The notes beneath the pieces were generated by a model, which saw only the letters and a list, made by a program, of their open reading frames with translations, made no database searches and was not told the DNA's origin. Below, one piece after another: positions 6,995-13,886 of a stretch of 19,473 nt of DNA; within the stretch, counting starts at the first letter, position 1, and the number at the start of each line of letters is the position of its first letter. The position numbers and the translations under genes are program-made. The stretch lies in the NCBI GenBank assembly GCA_027016915.1, contig JALURJ010000340.1, forward strand, positions 1 to 19,473. The letters are read 5' to 3'. Origin of the DNA: Desulfurococcales archaeon (GTDB lineage: Archaea > Thermoproteota > Thermoprotei_A > Sulfolobales > WAQK01).

Positions 6995-7504
6995 TTATAT
7001 GCCCGAGGCTCTTACACTGTATATGAGTAGCCCAGCGATTGTTTTAAGATCACGAATACGCCCATCCCATAGTAGCTTGAGGGCTTCGTTGAGCTCCATG
7101 GGTTCTACCTCTATGGCCTCGTCCTCGTCAAGCTGCTGGCCACGCAGGGAGAGTTTTTGGGCGACATAGAGGTGTTGGAGCTCAGTAGAGTATCCCGGCG
7201 AGACGTAGTAGGTGGCAACCCGCCTGAGAGTTCCCGCCTCATAACCAGTCTCCTCCCTAAGCTCCCGAGCAGCGCAGTGGTCAGGGTCCTCGCCGGGCTC
7301 CACGGTGCCTGCTGGCAGCTCGTAGAGCCACTCGTCAACCGTGCCTCTATACTGCCTTAGCAGAACGATTCTTCCGTCGTCGAGCACGGGAACTATGACT
7401 ACAGACTCGGGGTACTCCACGATCTCCAGTAATGCCTTGCCCCGGCCTGGTATGTGTTTCTCCACAACCCTTACGGAGAACTTCCTGCCCTTGTAGGCCA
7501 GCAA
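6995..7504 (-). CDS. Nudix hydrolase, probable ADP-ribose pyrophosphatase
   Basis: Cleaves ADP-ribose to AMP and ribose 5-phosphate, a housekeeping step that removes reactive ADP-ribose; 169 aa, typical for the family. The Nudix box GX5EX7REUXEEXGU is complete: G66, E72, then RELREETGY at 80-88, with E84 and E85 as metal ligands. The stretch YVSPGYSTE (100-108), with a Pro about 16 residues after the box, is the pattern that separates ADP-ribose pyrophosphatases from other Nudix enzymes. Starts with TTG 7504; the leader would be only about 15 nt from the TATA element at 7540-7549, and no strong Shine-Dalgarno is seen. Substrate is inferred from family motifs. Confidence 0.88.
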   Translation of the reverse strand: MLAYKGRKFSVRVVEKHIPGRGKALLEIVEYPESVVIVPVLDDGRIVLLRQYRGTVDEWLYELPAGTVEPGEDPDHCAARELREETGYEAGTLRRVATYYVSPGYSTELQHLYVAQKLSLRGQQLDEDEAIEVEPMELNEALKLLWDGRIRDLKTIAGLLIYSVRASGI

Positions 7505-7539
7505 GTATCCCCCCGTGGTAAGGAAGGGCGATTCACTAG

Positions 7540-7549
7540 GTTAAAAACT
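7540..7549 (-). promoter_or_regulatory. TATA box of the Nudix gene
   Basis: The plus strand reads GTTAAAAACT. On the minus strand the centre near 7545 predicts a start site near 7519, just before TTG 7504, which suggests the gene is transcribed apart from the one upstream. Confidence 0.4.
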
Positions 7550-7559
7550 AGGGTGTGGT

Positions 7560-8444
7560 TCAGCCCAGGATCCTGGATACTGTGCCGGGATCGGCTTCGA
7601 AGATCTTAACCCTGAACTCTCCTCCCTTCAACTCGTCTAGTTTTAGCAGCGCCTCCCTCCCCTTGAAAACGCTCTTTCCCTCATCATAGACTGCTGCAAT
7701 AACCTCTCCCCCTCTGGCCAGCAGCCTTAGGGTCCAGTTGCCGCCCTCAGGCGAGACGACTATGTAGAGACTGTCCCTCTCCTCCGCATGGGACTCAACT
7801 TTGCTGAGCAGGTCTTCCAGCCCTTCATATCTAGCCTTAATATGTGCTAGGTACTTCGAGTTTAGGAGCAGCGAGCTTAAAATCAGGGAGTCCGCCATGT
7901 TTTCACTGTACTTATCTATGGTGCCGGGCACAGGTCCATGCGTCTCCTTCGGAGAGGCTGGTGCCATGCCTGGGTTTGCAGAGACCGGCACAGGGGTAGG
8001 CTCCGACGCTACGGCGGGCTTTGCCGTGCCCAGCAACCCCTCTTGAAGCGCTAGGCCAAGCTTTCCGATAGCTGAGGCTATCCTGTAGGCCAGCGTCGAT
8101 TCGGTGAAGAAGCTGGCTGACACCTGGATGGTAAGAGCTAATCTGGTCTCGTTCACCGCCCGTGGCTCTAGCTGTGCAGTTATGGTCATCACGAAGCTAC
8201 CCTCGCTTATCAGCACTATCTTGCCCGGCGGCTCCAGAAGCCTTCTAAACCGTGCCTTAAGCTTCCTGGAGACTCCTAACGCTAGCTTTGTCACCACCTC
8301 GACCTCTGCAGTATCCTGGTCCACCGGGGTTACAGTGTCGAATATGCCAAGTATACTGAGAAACCTCTCTGGATCGCTGAGAACCTTATAGGCTGTCTCC
8401 AGGTCCACGTATAGGGAGTATACCTGGCTGTACCGTTTCACCAT
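7560..8444 (-). CDS. START/SRPBCC-like domain protein with an unassigned C-terminal domain
   Basis: Protein of 294 aa in two parts. Residues 1-135 look like a helix-grip (SRPBCC, CoxG-like) fold: a first strand with YSLYVDLETAYKVLSDPERF, alternating strands, then a long C-terminal amphipathic helix (about 118-137). Such domains bind hydrophobic ligands; some CoxG proteins recruit enzymes to the membrane. A Pro/Ala/Thr/Ser-rich linker (about 141-175) leads to a separate alpha/beta region (about 176-294) that I cannot assign. It has a helix pair and then strands including SLYIVVSPEGG and WTLRLLARGGEV. No signal peptide or TM is seen. ATG start at 8444 with AAGGAG upstream. Function unknown; the two-domain layout is the notable point. 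Confidence 0.75.
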   Translation of the reverse strand: MVKRYSQVYSLYVDLETAYKVLSDPERFLSILGIFDTVTPVDQDTAEVEVVTKLALGVSRKLKARFRRLLEPPGKIVLISEGSFVMTITAQLEPRAVNETRLALTIQVSASFFTESTLAYRIASAIGKLGLALQEGLLGTAKPAVASEPTPVPVSANPGMAPASPKETHGPVPGTIDKYSENMADSLILSSLLLNSKYLAHIKARYEGLEDLLSKVESHAEERDSLYIVVSPEGGNWTLRLLARGGEVIAAVYDEGKSVFKGREALLKLDELKGGEFRVKIFEADPGTVSRILG

Positions 8445-8485
8445 AAGGCATCAGCTCCTTAAGGGATCATGCGGTGTTTTTAGGG

Positions 8486-8495
8486 TTTAATTTTT
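8486..8495 (-). promoter_or_regulatory. Candidate TATA box for the SRPBCC-domain gene
   Basis: The minus strand reads AAAAATTAAA. A start site near 8465 would leave a leader of about 20 nt containing the AAGGAG element. Confidence 0.4.
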
Positions 8496-8518
8496 CGTAT
8501 GGTTAGTAGCCGCGTATA

Positions 8519-8535
8519 CATTAAGATCCTTAGTG
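8519..8535. repeat. Near-perfect 17-bp palindrome in the 8445-8563 spacer
   Basis: CATTAAG and CTTAGTG are inverted arms with one mismatch around ATC. It lies between the stop of the racemase gene and the promoter of the next minus-strand gene, so it could be a transcript-end hairpin (the mismatch is a tolerated G-U in RNA) or an upstream protein site. The spacer otherwise shows only AT-rich promoter-like DNA. Confidence 0.3.
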
Positions 8536-8563
8536 TAGGTGCGTATAAAAGGGTTGGTGGCCG

Positions 8564-9676
8564 CTAGAATAGGAACGTTCTACGCCTTTTGGCAACCTTC
8601 TTTAGCCTCTCCTCAACGATCTCAACGCCTATCCCCGACGCCTTTGGGGCGTATATTTTTCCGCCCCTCAGAGTCCACGGAGGTTCTACTATGTCTTCCC
8701 AATAGTACCGGTCACTCGCGGAAACGTCGTTAGGATATTTTACGCCCTCCAGGGTGGCGAGGGCCACCAGGTGGCCGCGGCCTACTCCCGTCTCTAGCAT
8801 GCCCCCTATCCATACCGGCAACCCCTTAGCCCTGTACCAGTAATCATGTATATGGAGGCTGGGCCCTATGCCGCCCACTCTTCCCGGCTTTATGTTTATT
8901 ATTTTGGCGGAGCCGAGCTTGTAGGCTCGCACCGCATCTCGAGGCCCCTTAATGCTCTCATCGAGGCATATTGGGGTTCTGAGCCTTCTAGAGAGCTCCG
9001 CGTGGTCGACCAGGTCATCGTGGTCTAAGGGTTGCTCGATCATCAGAAGGTTATACTGGTCGAGTTTTGCTAGGTGCTCCGCATCCTCGAGAGTATATGC
9101 TGCATTGGCATCTACCTGGAGCGGCGTGTCCGGATGCTCCTCCCTGATCCTGGCGACAACCTCCACGTCCCATCCAGGCTTTATCTTGACCTTAATTCTA
9201 ACGTATCCCTGTGTAAGATAAGACTCTATGGTTTTCAGTAGCTCGTCTACACTCCTCTTTATCCCGATGCTGACACCACTGACGGCGTAGTCTCTGACCC
9301 CGCCTATGTATCTATAGAGGGGAAGCCCAGCAAGCCTGGCCTCTAAGTCCCAGAGTGCCTCCTCTATGCCTGCCTTCGCCATGTTATGGCCCCTAATCCT
9401 GGAAACTACGCTGTGGAAACCTCTGGCCTCTACCTCTCTGGCCCCGGCCAGCATGGGTACTATGTAGTCCTGCACTACGTGCCACGCTGTCCACACGGTC
9501 TCGTAGCTGTACCAGGGCCCCTCACCAGCAACTATTTCGCCCCACCCTTCCTCCCCGCCCCGCTCCTCAACCCTCACGAGTATTCCAGGCCTAAGCCGCG
9601 TCTCGCCGAAGCTCGTCTGGAAGGGTGCCTTCAGCTCCATCCATACCTCTACCAGCTCCAGCTTCCTCAGCTCCAC
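8564..9676 (-). CDS. N-acylamino-acid racemase / o-succinylbenzoate synthase family (enolase superfamily)
   Basis: Enolase-superfamily enzyme, 370 aa, of the NAAAR/OSBS branch. All active-site residues are present: the KxK pair K162/K164, metal ligands D189 (DANAAY), E214 (IEQP) and D239 (LDES), and K263 (NIKPGRVGG). Four of the positions have the same numbers as Amycolatopsis NAAAR. The capping domain (1-125) and GGMLETGVGR (291-300) also fit. The family can do N-succinyl or N-acyl amino acid racemization or make o-succinylbenzoate for menaquinone. No menaquinone genes are nearby; instead the start overlaps by 10 nt a GNAT acyltransferase of the kind paired with racemases in amino-acid pathways. 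I therefore favour the racemase role. GTG 9676 start; GGAGGTG lies only 2 nt before it. Confidence 0.88.
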   Translation of the reverse strand: MELRKLELVEVWMELKAPFQTSFGETRLRPGILVRVEERGGEEGWGEIVAGEGPWYSYETVWTAWHVVQDYIVPMLAGAREVEARGFHSVVSRIRGHNMAKAGIEEALWDLEARLAGLPLYRYIGGVRDYAVSGVSIGIKRSVDELLKTIESYLTQGYVRIKVKIKPGWDVEVVARIREEHPDTPLQVDANAAYTLEDAEHLAKLDQYNLLMIEQPLDHDDLVDHAELSRRLRTPICLDESIKGPRDAVRAYKLGSAKIINIKPGRVGGIGPSLHIHDYWYRAKGLPVWIGGMLETGVGRGHLVALATLEGVKYPNDVSASDRYYWEDIVEPPWTLRGGKIYAPKASGIGVEIVEERLKKVAKRRRTFLF

Positions 9677-10533
9677 GGCACCTCCCCCTCAAGTATGTTC
9701 TCCAGGCTTTTCCGCCAGAGCACGACGTAGCCCCTCCTAGCCTTACGGTCGGCAGTGTAGTCTATTGCTACGTAGCCTCGCCCTAGGTAGTGCTCGTACA
9801 CCGTTCTGGTGGCGAGCCTCCAGCGCTTGGGGAGGCTGGGATCCGCAGCTCTCAGCTCGTCTATGCTCCAGGGAAGCTCTACAAGTATAACCTCGCTCCT
9901 GGAGCCCAGCGCAGGCTCGCCGGGGCCGAGTTGGTCAGCCCTCTCCAGCACGGTTTCAGCACCCAGCTCCACCAGCGCGGCTGGGCTGGGGGGTTTCAGG
10001 CCTCCGGCGAGCTTCTCCTCAACCCTTCTACTCTTGATCCACCATTCCGCCTTCACCCTATCGCTGCCCAGCCCGACGTTTATGGAGTCTCTTATCTCGC
10101 CATAGTAGTCCCTTACATAGGTTCGAGCCACTACACCGAGCTTGGAGAGGTTGAAGTAGGAGTTTAGGCTCTGGAGGGGGTCGTAGGTCCACTTGATCAA
10201 GTCAAGCCCCATACGGAGGACCTCCTCCCTCTGCCTCTTCTTTAGCAGGAACCCTACCCCACGGTACTTGGCGCCCTCCCTCACGCCGGTGGCATGCGAG
10301 TAGAAGTACATCCTACCCCCAGGCTCGCTGGCTATGAAGCCGTAGGAGACCCCGATCATCTCGCCCTTCTCCTCGTCGAAGGCCCCCAGTACGAGGCCTC
10401 CGTTGTCGGCTATGCCTCGCAGCACGTGGGCCGGTGCAGCCTCCCTGTAGTCGGGCATCCTCCAGGCCTCTTTTTGGACCTCCACAGCCTCCTGGAACTC
10501 CTCCGGTCTGGTCAGAATCCTTACTTGGACCAC
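9667..10533 (-). CDS. GNAT-superfamily acyltransferase (COG3375 type)
   Basis: Predicted acyl-CoA-dependent N-acyltransferase of 288 aa. The N-terminal half has the GNAT fold with the acyl-CoA loop RGVGFLLKKRQRE (91-103). WTYDPLQSLNSYFNLSKLG (115-133) is a conserved stretch that I associate with the COG3375 proteins found next to N-acylamino-acid racemases. Those enzymes acylate an amino acid so the racemase can act on it. In Geobacillus kaustophilus a GNAT succinyltransferase, a racemase and a deacylase together turn D- into L-amino acids; a similar role is inferred here. No deacylase gene is in the window. Start GTG 10533 with AGGTG 7 nt upstream and a TATA element near 10575. Its stop lies inside the racemase start, so translation is likely coupled. 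Confidence 0.82.
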   Translation of the reverse strand: MVQVRILTRPEEFQEAVEVQKEAWRMPDYREAAPAHVLRGIADNGGLVLGAFDEEKGEMIGVSYGFIASEPGGRMYFYSHATGVREGAKYRGVGFLLKKRQREEVLRMGLDLIKWTYDPLQSLNSYFNLSKLGVVARTYVRDYYGEIRDSINVGLGSDRVKAEWWIKSRRVEEKLAGGLKPPSPAALVELGAETVLERADQLGPGEPALGSRSEVILVELPWSIDELRAADPSLPKRWRLATRTVYEHYLGRGYVAIDYTADRKARRGYVVLWRKSLENILEGEVPWS

Positions 10534-10570
10534 GGCTAGGCACCTATCCGGGTGAAACGTGTATGAACGA

Positions 10571-10579
10571 GTTTTAACC
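10571..10579 (-). promoter_or_regulatory. TATA box of the GNAT-racemase operon
   Basis: The minus strand reads GGTTAAAAC, centred near 10575, predicting a start near 10549 and a leader of about 16 nt that includes the AGGTG ribosome site. This separates the pair from the upstream MoxR cluster. Confidence 0.45.
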
Positions 10580-10589
10580 GTTTTGCGGG

Positions 10590-10769
10590 CTATCCTTGCT
10601 TCAAAAGGTCTACGCCCATACTTATAGAGGCGAAGCCTATGGCGGCCGACATGAGTGAGGCTAACACGTTGTAGAGATACATCAGATACACGCTTGCAGC
10701 GAAGAACCCTAAGCCAGCTAGAACCAGCACAACCCCCACACCATGCTGTTTGGAGCTCAAACCCTGCAC
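10590..10769 (-). CDS. Small two-TM membrane protein (59 aa)
   Basis: A short reading frame on the minus strand, GTG 10769 to TAG 10590, 59 codons, under usual length cut-offs. The product begins MQGLSSKQHG and then has two hydrophobic segments, about 11-31 and 35-53, ending VDLLKQG. The alternative start TTG 10760 (56 aa) has GGTG about 6 nt upstream and may be the true one. It follows the 279-aa membrane protein of the MoxR cluster by 64 nt on the same strand, so it may be the last gene of that operon; a TATA-like sequence near 10814-10826 could also drive it alone. I do not recognise a family. The clean hydrophobic pattern and full use of the gap argue that it is real. Confidence 0.6.
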   Translation of the reverse strand: MQGLSSKQHGVGVVLVLAGLGFFAASVYLMYLYNVLASLMSAAIGFASISMGVDLLKQG

Positions 10770-10833
10770 CCCTTTCCCCTGAAAGGTTTCGACGTCAAAA
10801 ATGTTGGCCTAACGACATATAACAGTGATGGGT

Positions 10834-11673
10834 TTATGGCAGGAAGCTTTCCAGAAACCTGTCGAACCCGCGTGCAGCGGCATTGATGCTTTCAGCAACG
10901 CCTACAAGGTCCGCACCCTGCCCGGATAGCCAGAGAAACGTTAGGACCGCCGCCGCAGCCACTGGGAGGCGTAGTGTTGGGAACCTCCTTGCGGCAGCGT
11001 GTCCGGCCAGAAGCCCAGCAGCTAGCGAAGCCACGCCTCCCATCCCGTGGCTAACGCCCAGTACCAGTAGGCAGAGGTAGAGCCACCGCTCAAGGGTTTG
11101 CCTTCCCACGAGGAGACGAGCCAGGGCACGAGAGAGCCTTGCAGGTAGAAGCCATACTTGGGAGGGCTGGACACGCACTCCGGGCCCCAGCGCCTTCCCA
11201 ACCAGATATGTAGCCATCGAGAGCACCGCTAGATAAGTTATGGTTATCCCCTCCGGCGAGCGGTAAACCAGGCCCAGGTACCTTGACCCCTCAACGGCGC
11301 TTGAACTCCAGTAGGCTAGAAGCATGGATGAGTATAGGAATGCCAGCACCGCCAGGACTGCCGAGGCTGCTGGGACCATGTAGTCGTAGAAGGGGTGGGC
11401 CGGGGTTAACCCCTCGATCAGGGGCTCAACTAGGAAGACGGCTAGAACCCCGGCCAGCGCCAGCATGACGTGGAAGGGCTCCGCTTGCCCGAGGACCACT
11501 ACGTATATGGATGCGGTAACGCTGAACATAAGTGAGGTCTCTCCTAGCCTGGTTAGGCTCAGGGCCAGGGGCAATGCTACCCCTAAGACCACTAGGACAG
11601 GGCTCCACCCGGATAAGTATAGCAGATAGATGCCTGCTGCACCCACGGCCACGGTTAGCGGGCGTATTTTCAA
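10834..11673 (-). CDS. Polytopic membrane protein of unknown function, MoxR/DUF58 cluster
   Basis: Integral membrane protein of 279 aa with about eight hydrophobic segments and a short polar tail. No family recognised. I start it at TTG 11673, which overlaps the DUF58 stop as TTGA and has GAGGTG 8 nt upstream. An ATG at 11724 would add 17 polar residues and a long overlap and is less likely. The first hydrophobic segment then begins right after MKIRP. A basic stretch with several Arg (LPARLSRALARLLVGR) lies mid-protein between TM groups. Tight coupling to DUF58 and MoxR suggests it is the membrane partner or client of that ATPase system. The ending GFDRFLESFLP is a short amphipathic helix. 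Confidence 0.75.
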   Translation of the reverse strand: MKIRPLTVAVGAAGIYLLYLSGWSPVLVVLGVALPLALSLTRLGETSLMFSVTASIYVVVLGQAEPFHVMLALAGVLAVFLVEPLIEGLTPAHPFYDYMVPAASAVLAVLAFLYSSMLLAYWSSSAVEGSRYLGLVYRSPEGITITYLAVLSMATYLVGKALGPGVRVQPSQVWLLPARLSRALARLLVGRQTLERWLYLCLLVLGVSHGMGGVASLAAGLLAGHAAARRFPTLRLPVAAAAVLTFLWLSGQGADLVGVAESINAAARGFDRFLESFLP

Positions 11674-12950
11674 GAAGCCTCCACCTCGGCTAGCATTGTT
11701 CTTACAGCTTCTATCCATCCCCACCCTTCGACCAGTATGGCCCGTATACCGGCCCTTTCCAGCCTCCTCACGCTGTCCATGTAGTGTCTTTTCTCGAAAA
11801 AGGCTATGGCTCTGGACACCTGGTCCTTGACCGTGGGCAGGATGGATATCAGCAGCAGTCGACGGGCTGCGTGGGGGAGGCTTTCCACTAGCCTGCGCAC
11901 CTGCGACTCTCTGAATGCTCCGACGCCGGTTAGCACCAGGAGGAGTTCCGCACCCGACGTTCTGAGCGCCTCGTCCAATGCCTGTGCAAACCTTATCCGC
12001 GGTTTAGCTAGTTCGGGCGAGACCATGGAAAGCCTCTCGGCAAGCATCTCGGCCACACGCGCCCCCCTCTGGGGGTGATGGATAAACCACCTGTCGCCTA
12101 GATATATGACGAACCCTACACTGTCCCCCATCCTGGCCGAATACGCGGCTATGCTTGCAGCAGCCCTAGCCACGTGATCTGCCGACGTCTCACCCGGCGT
12201 GCCGAGCCACATCTCCTGGGAAAGGTCGGCGAAAAGCATGATCCTCGACCTGGTCTCCGCCTCATCCTCCCGCACCACAAGCCTCCCGGCCCTGGCAGTG
12301 GCACTCCACACTATTTTACGCGGATCGTCGCCCGGCTCGTAGTCTCTTAGCTCGTAGAACTCCACCCCGAGCCCCCGACGCCTAAACCTGGAGGTTTCGC
12401 CGGGCCACGGCATAGATGACTGGAAAATCGATTCAACAATGCCGCTGTAGCAGGGTATCACCCGCAGGGCGCCTGGCTCCTCCACGTAGCGCGTTGCTGC
12501 AAAGAGGCCGAACGCGTCGTTGCCCGTAATGATTGCTCCCCTAAAAAGGTGCGACCCGAAGTAGGCCTTGAGCCTATACATCGCCTCACGACTGGCTTTA
12601 GGCGGCAGCGACAGTGTTATCATGCTCTCTTCAGGCTCCGCAGCTACACGGCTTGGCAGGTCATCGGCTACGGTTAGCAGCGGGATGCCCCGACCACTGG
12701 TATCCACGGCTCTGAGGAAAACCAGGACCTCCTCCCCCTCCACGGCTCTAGTCTTGCCGAGCCTCCTTGAAACCACCAGTGTCAGGATGGCGTCCTCGTA
12801 ACCTCTGGCTAGGCTGTATAAGAGGTATGCTGATACGAGGACAGCTGTGCCGAGGATCAACGTGTAGGGCCACCCGAAGCCGAGTAGCCCGGTTAGTGTG
12901 AGTATCAGTCCAGAGAATATATAGACGTGTCCCCGCAGCGTTGGCTCCAT
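11670..12950 (-). CDS. DUF58 domain protein with vWA-like region
   Basis: Membrane-anchored DUF58 protein of 426 aa. Two N-terminal TM segments (about 9-25 and 29-48) are followed by a beta-rich domain and then the DUF58 signature at about 195-230, with LRDYEPGDDPRKIVW and ATARAGRLVVRE. The C-terminal part resembles a von Willebrand A fold. Its metal-site motif is reduced to DLSQE (242-246) instead of DxSxS, so metal binding is uncertain. DUF58 proteins are usually encoded beside MoxR ATPases and thought to act with them in assembling or activating other proteins. Here the MoxR gene ends 12 nt upstream, GAGGTG precedes the ATG, and the stop overlaps the next gene by 4 nt. The client is unknown. 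Confidence 0.88.
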   Translation of the reverse strand: MEPTLRGHVYIFSGLILTLTGLLGFGWPYTLILGTAVLVSAYLLYSLARGYEDAILTLVVSRRLGKTRAVEGEEVLVFLRAVDTSGRGIPLLTVADDLPSRVAAEPEESMITLSLPPKASREAMYRLKAYFGSHLFRGAIITGNDAFGLFAATRYVEEPGALRVIPCYSGIVESIFQSSMPWPGETSRFRRRGLGVEFYELRDYEPGDDPRKIVWSATARAGRLVVREDEAETRSRIMLFADLSQEMWLGTPGETSADHVARAAASIAAYSARMGDSVGFVIYLGDRWFIHHPQRGARVAEMLAERLSMVSPELAKPRIRFAQALDEALRTSGAELLLVLTGVGAFRESQVRRLVESLPHAARRLLLISILPTVKDQVSRAIAFFEKRHYMDSVRRLERAGIRAILVEGWGWIEAVRTMLAEVEAS

Positions 12951-12962
12951 TGTGCCACCTCG

Positions 12963-13886
12963 TCAGGGGGGAGGAACCTTGTCGAGAACCTCGTTTATCA
13001 CCTGCTCTACGTCCACGCCAGCAACCCTGGCTTCAGGCCTCAGCACTATCCTGTGGAGCAGTGCGGGCCTGGCAGCCGCTTTGACGTGGTCTGCCGTGAC
13101 ATAGCTCTTACCCTCAATTAGTGCAAGAGCTCTGGCCAGCAGCATCATTGCTATCACGGCTCTGGGAGAACCTCCCAGCTTCACGCTGCCATGCCTCCTC
13201 GTCGCCTCCACGATGTCGACCATATAGTACTTCAGGTTTCTATCGACATGTATCCCCCAGATCTCCTTCCTAGCCCTAAGTATGTCTCCAGCCCCCGCCA
13301 CGGGCCTTACAGGCCACTCCTCTATGAGTGACAGGCGGTCAAGGATCTCGACAGCCTCGTCCCTTGACGGGTACCCTAACACGACCTTAGACAGGAAACG
13401 GTCGATCTGCGCCTCTGAGAGCGGGTAGACTCCCTCCACCTCGACGGGATTCATCGTTGCAAGGACCACAAATGGTTCCGGCAGGAGGTAGGTCTCCCCC
13501 CAAACCGTCACTTGGCGCTCCTGCATCGCCTCTAGGAGGGCTGCCTGGGTCTTCGGGCTGGCCCTGTTGATCTCGTCTACTAGGAGCACGTTGGTGAATA
13601 TGGGGCCTTTGTTGAAAACGAACTCACCGTTCCGGTACATCATGGTTCCAACAATGTCTGATGGCAGCAGGTCAGGCGTGAACTGCACCCTCCTAAACTC
13701 CAGATTCAGCGCGGATGCTATGGCTTTGGCCAGCGTCGTCTTCGCCACGCCTGGGACTCCTTCCAGCAGCACGTGGCCCCCGGCGAGTATCGTGGCGAGA
13801 ACCAGTCTTACCTCTTCCCGCTTACCTACTATGACCTTGGAGACCTCCTCCAATATCTTCTCATAAACCGTGGCTGCTTTACTCAT
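12963..13886 (-). CDS. MoxR family AAA+ ATPase
   Basis: AAA+ ATPase of 307 aa, the usual MoxR length. Walker A is GVPGVAKTT (43-51), Walker B LLVDEINRA (101-109), sensor 1 Asn in ATMNP (N146), the IDRF arginine at R163, and sensor 2 GGSPRA (238-243). MoxR ATPases act like chaperones for metal insertion or complex assembly and pair with DUF58 or vWA proteins, as here. The start ATG 13886 lies inside the end of the upstream DUF4350 gene (8-nt overlap) with GGAGG 9 nt before it. The next gene, DUF58, follows after 12 nt, so the genes are co-transcribed and probably co-translated. The assignment is firm; the process it serves is not known. Confidence 0.95.
   Translation of the reverse strand: MSKAATVYEKILEEVSKVIVGKREEVRLVLATILAGGHVLLEGVPGVAKTTLAKAIASALNLEFRRVQFTPDLLPSDIVGTMMYRNGEFVFNKGPIFTNVLLVDEINRASPKTQAALLEAMQERQVTVWGETYLLPEPFVVLATMNPVEVEGVYPLSEAQIDRFLSKVVLGYPSRDEAVEILDRLSLIEEWPVRPVAGAGDILRARKEIWGIHVDRNLKYYMVDIVEATRRHGSVKLGGSPRAVIAMMLLARALALIEGKSYVTADHVKAAARPALLHRIVLRPEARVAGVDVEQVINEVLDKVPPP

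Noticed and set aside
8539..8733. Plus-strand gene behind the GCGTATAAAAGG TATA-like sequence at 8540-8551
   Set aside because: The 64-aa frame is antisense to the racemase and has no protein-like pattern; the AT-rich motif may be chance or an antisense promoter, which cannot be told from sequence alone.
11674..11724. ATG start adding 17 residues to the 279-aa membrane protein
   Set aside because: It lies deep inside the DUF58 gene and adds polar residues; TTG 11673 with a GAGGTG upstream and a 4-nt TTGA overlap fits the operon pattern better.
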